Source of the DNA: an uncultured Rickettsiales bacterium
GTDB taxonomy: Bacteria > Pseudomonadota > Alphaproteobacteria > UBA8366
Length of the DNA: 8,230 nucleotides
Reading direction: 5' to 3'
Assembly (NCBI GenBank): GCA_913046825.1
Contig: CAJWTF010000154.1
Span: forward strand, 1 to 8,230
In this document: one piece after another, positions 7,857 through 8,230 of the stretch
How the letters are laid out: every line of letters starts with the position of its first letter
Position numbering within the stretch: the stretch's first letter is position 1
Made by a program: the position numbers and the translations under genes
Notes under the pieces: model-generated
Seen by the model: only the letters and a program-made list of their open reading frames with translations
Databases searched by the model: none
What the model was told of the DNA's origin: nothing

Positions 7857-7964
7857 ATTCTAATCCCTCCGATGATAGGAAGTAAGTTTCGAGCTTTCTG
7901 GTGTACGGTCAAGCACCTTGCCGAGTGGACGGTGTTGGCTAATTCTTTGGCAAAGGAGATGCCT
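7857..7964. promoter_or_regulatory. Divergent control region between two dioxygenase genes
   Basis: These 108 bp separate two dioxygenase genes pointing away from each other, so promoters for both should lie here. For the leftward gene TTGACC (7912-7907, minus strand) is a good -35 match, but only the poor AAACTT follows at the right distance. That box lies in the middle of a small dyad, GGTG...CACC, at 7900-7917, which could be an operator. No convincing rightward promoter is seen. No regulator gene is in view. Confidence 0.35.
7955..7958 (+). promoter_or_regulatory. Ribosome binding site deciding the start at 7965
   Basis: AAAGGAG is followed by two in-frame ATG codons, at 7959 and 7965. 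The first abuts the GGAG with no spacing and cannot be used efficiently. The second has six bases of spacing, so translation should begin at 7965. Confidence 0.7.
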
Positions 7965-8230
7965 ATGAGTTACCAGCACATAGAAGTGCAACCCGTTGCG
8001 GGGGCAATTGGCGCCGAAATATTCGGTGCGGACTTGCGCGAAGACTTAGTAGATGACGTGGTTTCGGAAATTCGCCAAGCCTTGATCGACAATCTGGTGA
8101 TTTTTTTCCGCGAACAGTATATCTCCGACGACGATTTGGCGCGGTTCGGGCGTCGCTTCGGCGATTTGGCGGAATTGCCGCCGCACCGGCAGGTTCCGGG
8201 TAAGTTCCCCGAACTCTTGATCGTCGAAAA
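7965..8230 (+). CDS. TauD/TfdA-family dioxygenase, N-terminal part (runs off right edge)
   Basis: Only the first 88 codons are in the window. They show the usual beginning of a TauD/TfdA Fe(II)/2-oxoglutarate dioxygenase: PVAGAIGAEIFGADLRED, IRQALIDNLVIFFREQ and LARFGRRFGDL. The neighbouring gene has LRQALLDHQVIFFRNQ and FGRRFGTL at the same places, so they are paralogues. The iron and 2-oxoglutarate ligands lie beyond the edge and cannot be checked. After FGRRFGDL the sequence is LAELPPHRQVPG, lacking the HPxY that forms part of the TauD taurine pocket and that the neighbour keeps. A different substrate is therefore likely. It is the only rightward gene here. Confidence 0.88.
   Translation, partial: MSYQHIEVQPVAGAIGAEIFGADLREDLVDDVVSEIRQALIDNLVIFFREQYISDDDLARFGRRFGDLAELPPHRQVPGKFPELLIVE

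Noticed and set aside
1..8230. CRISPR array, tRNA, insertion sequence or phage genes
   Set aside because: No spaced direct repeats, cloverleaf-like segments, transposase motifs or terminal inverted repeats were seen on reading either strand.

Overview
The window looks like a piece of an alphaproteobacterial chromosome, probably from a Rhodospirillales-like or related environmental lineage. The evidence is a gatC-gatA-gatB operon with alphaproteobacterial-style GatA and GatB sequences, moderately GC-rich coding DNA with clear GGAG-type ribosome binding sites, and several TauD/TfdA-type dioxygenases. The lineage is inferred from sequence character only; no marker gene such as rRNA is present. 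Nearly everything is transcribed leftward (minus strand). The only rightward gene is the one cut by the right edge.

From right to left: a partial TauD/TfdA-family dioxygenase on the plus strand starts at 7965. It is divergent from an intact TauD-like dioxygenase at 6999-7856, and they share a 108-bp control region. Next is a 628-bp stretch with no intact gene. It holds the decayed signalling tip of a methyl-accepting chemotaxis protein (6493-6840, two internal stops), followed by two hairpins that may be the old gene's terminator. Then come an FAD-dependent oxidoreductase of the fumarate reductase/TcuA type (4865-6370) and, 71 bp further on, the tightly coupled gatC-gatA-gatB operon (4793 to 1566), which encodes the tRNA-dependent amidotransferase. 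Left of gatB is a third TauD/TfdA dioxygenase (581-1484), a pseudogene with a nonsense codon, a one-base insertion and a His-to-Arg change at an iron ligand. The 5' half of an MFS transporter gene follows and runs off the left edge.

The housekeeping gatCAB operon thus sits inside accessory genes for uptake and oxidation of small organic acids or sulfonates (MFS carrier, three alpha-ketoglutarate dioxygenase paralogues, one flavoprotein dehydrogenase). Two members of this neighbourhood (the dioxygenase at 581-1484 and the chemoreceptor) have been inactivated, so the accessory part appears to be in active turnover. I see no CRISPR array, tRNA, rRNA, insertion sequence or phage gene. I do not see convincing evidence of a wholly new system. 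The most useful points are the two pseudogenes, the hairpin pair ahead of gatC, and the divergent dioxygenase pair.
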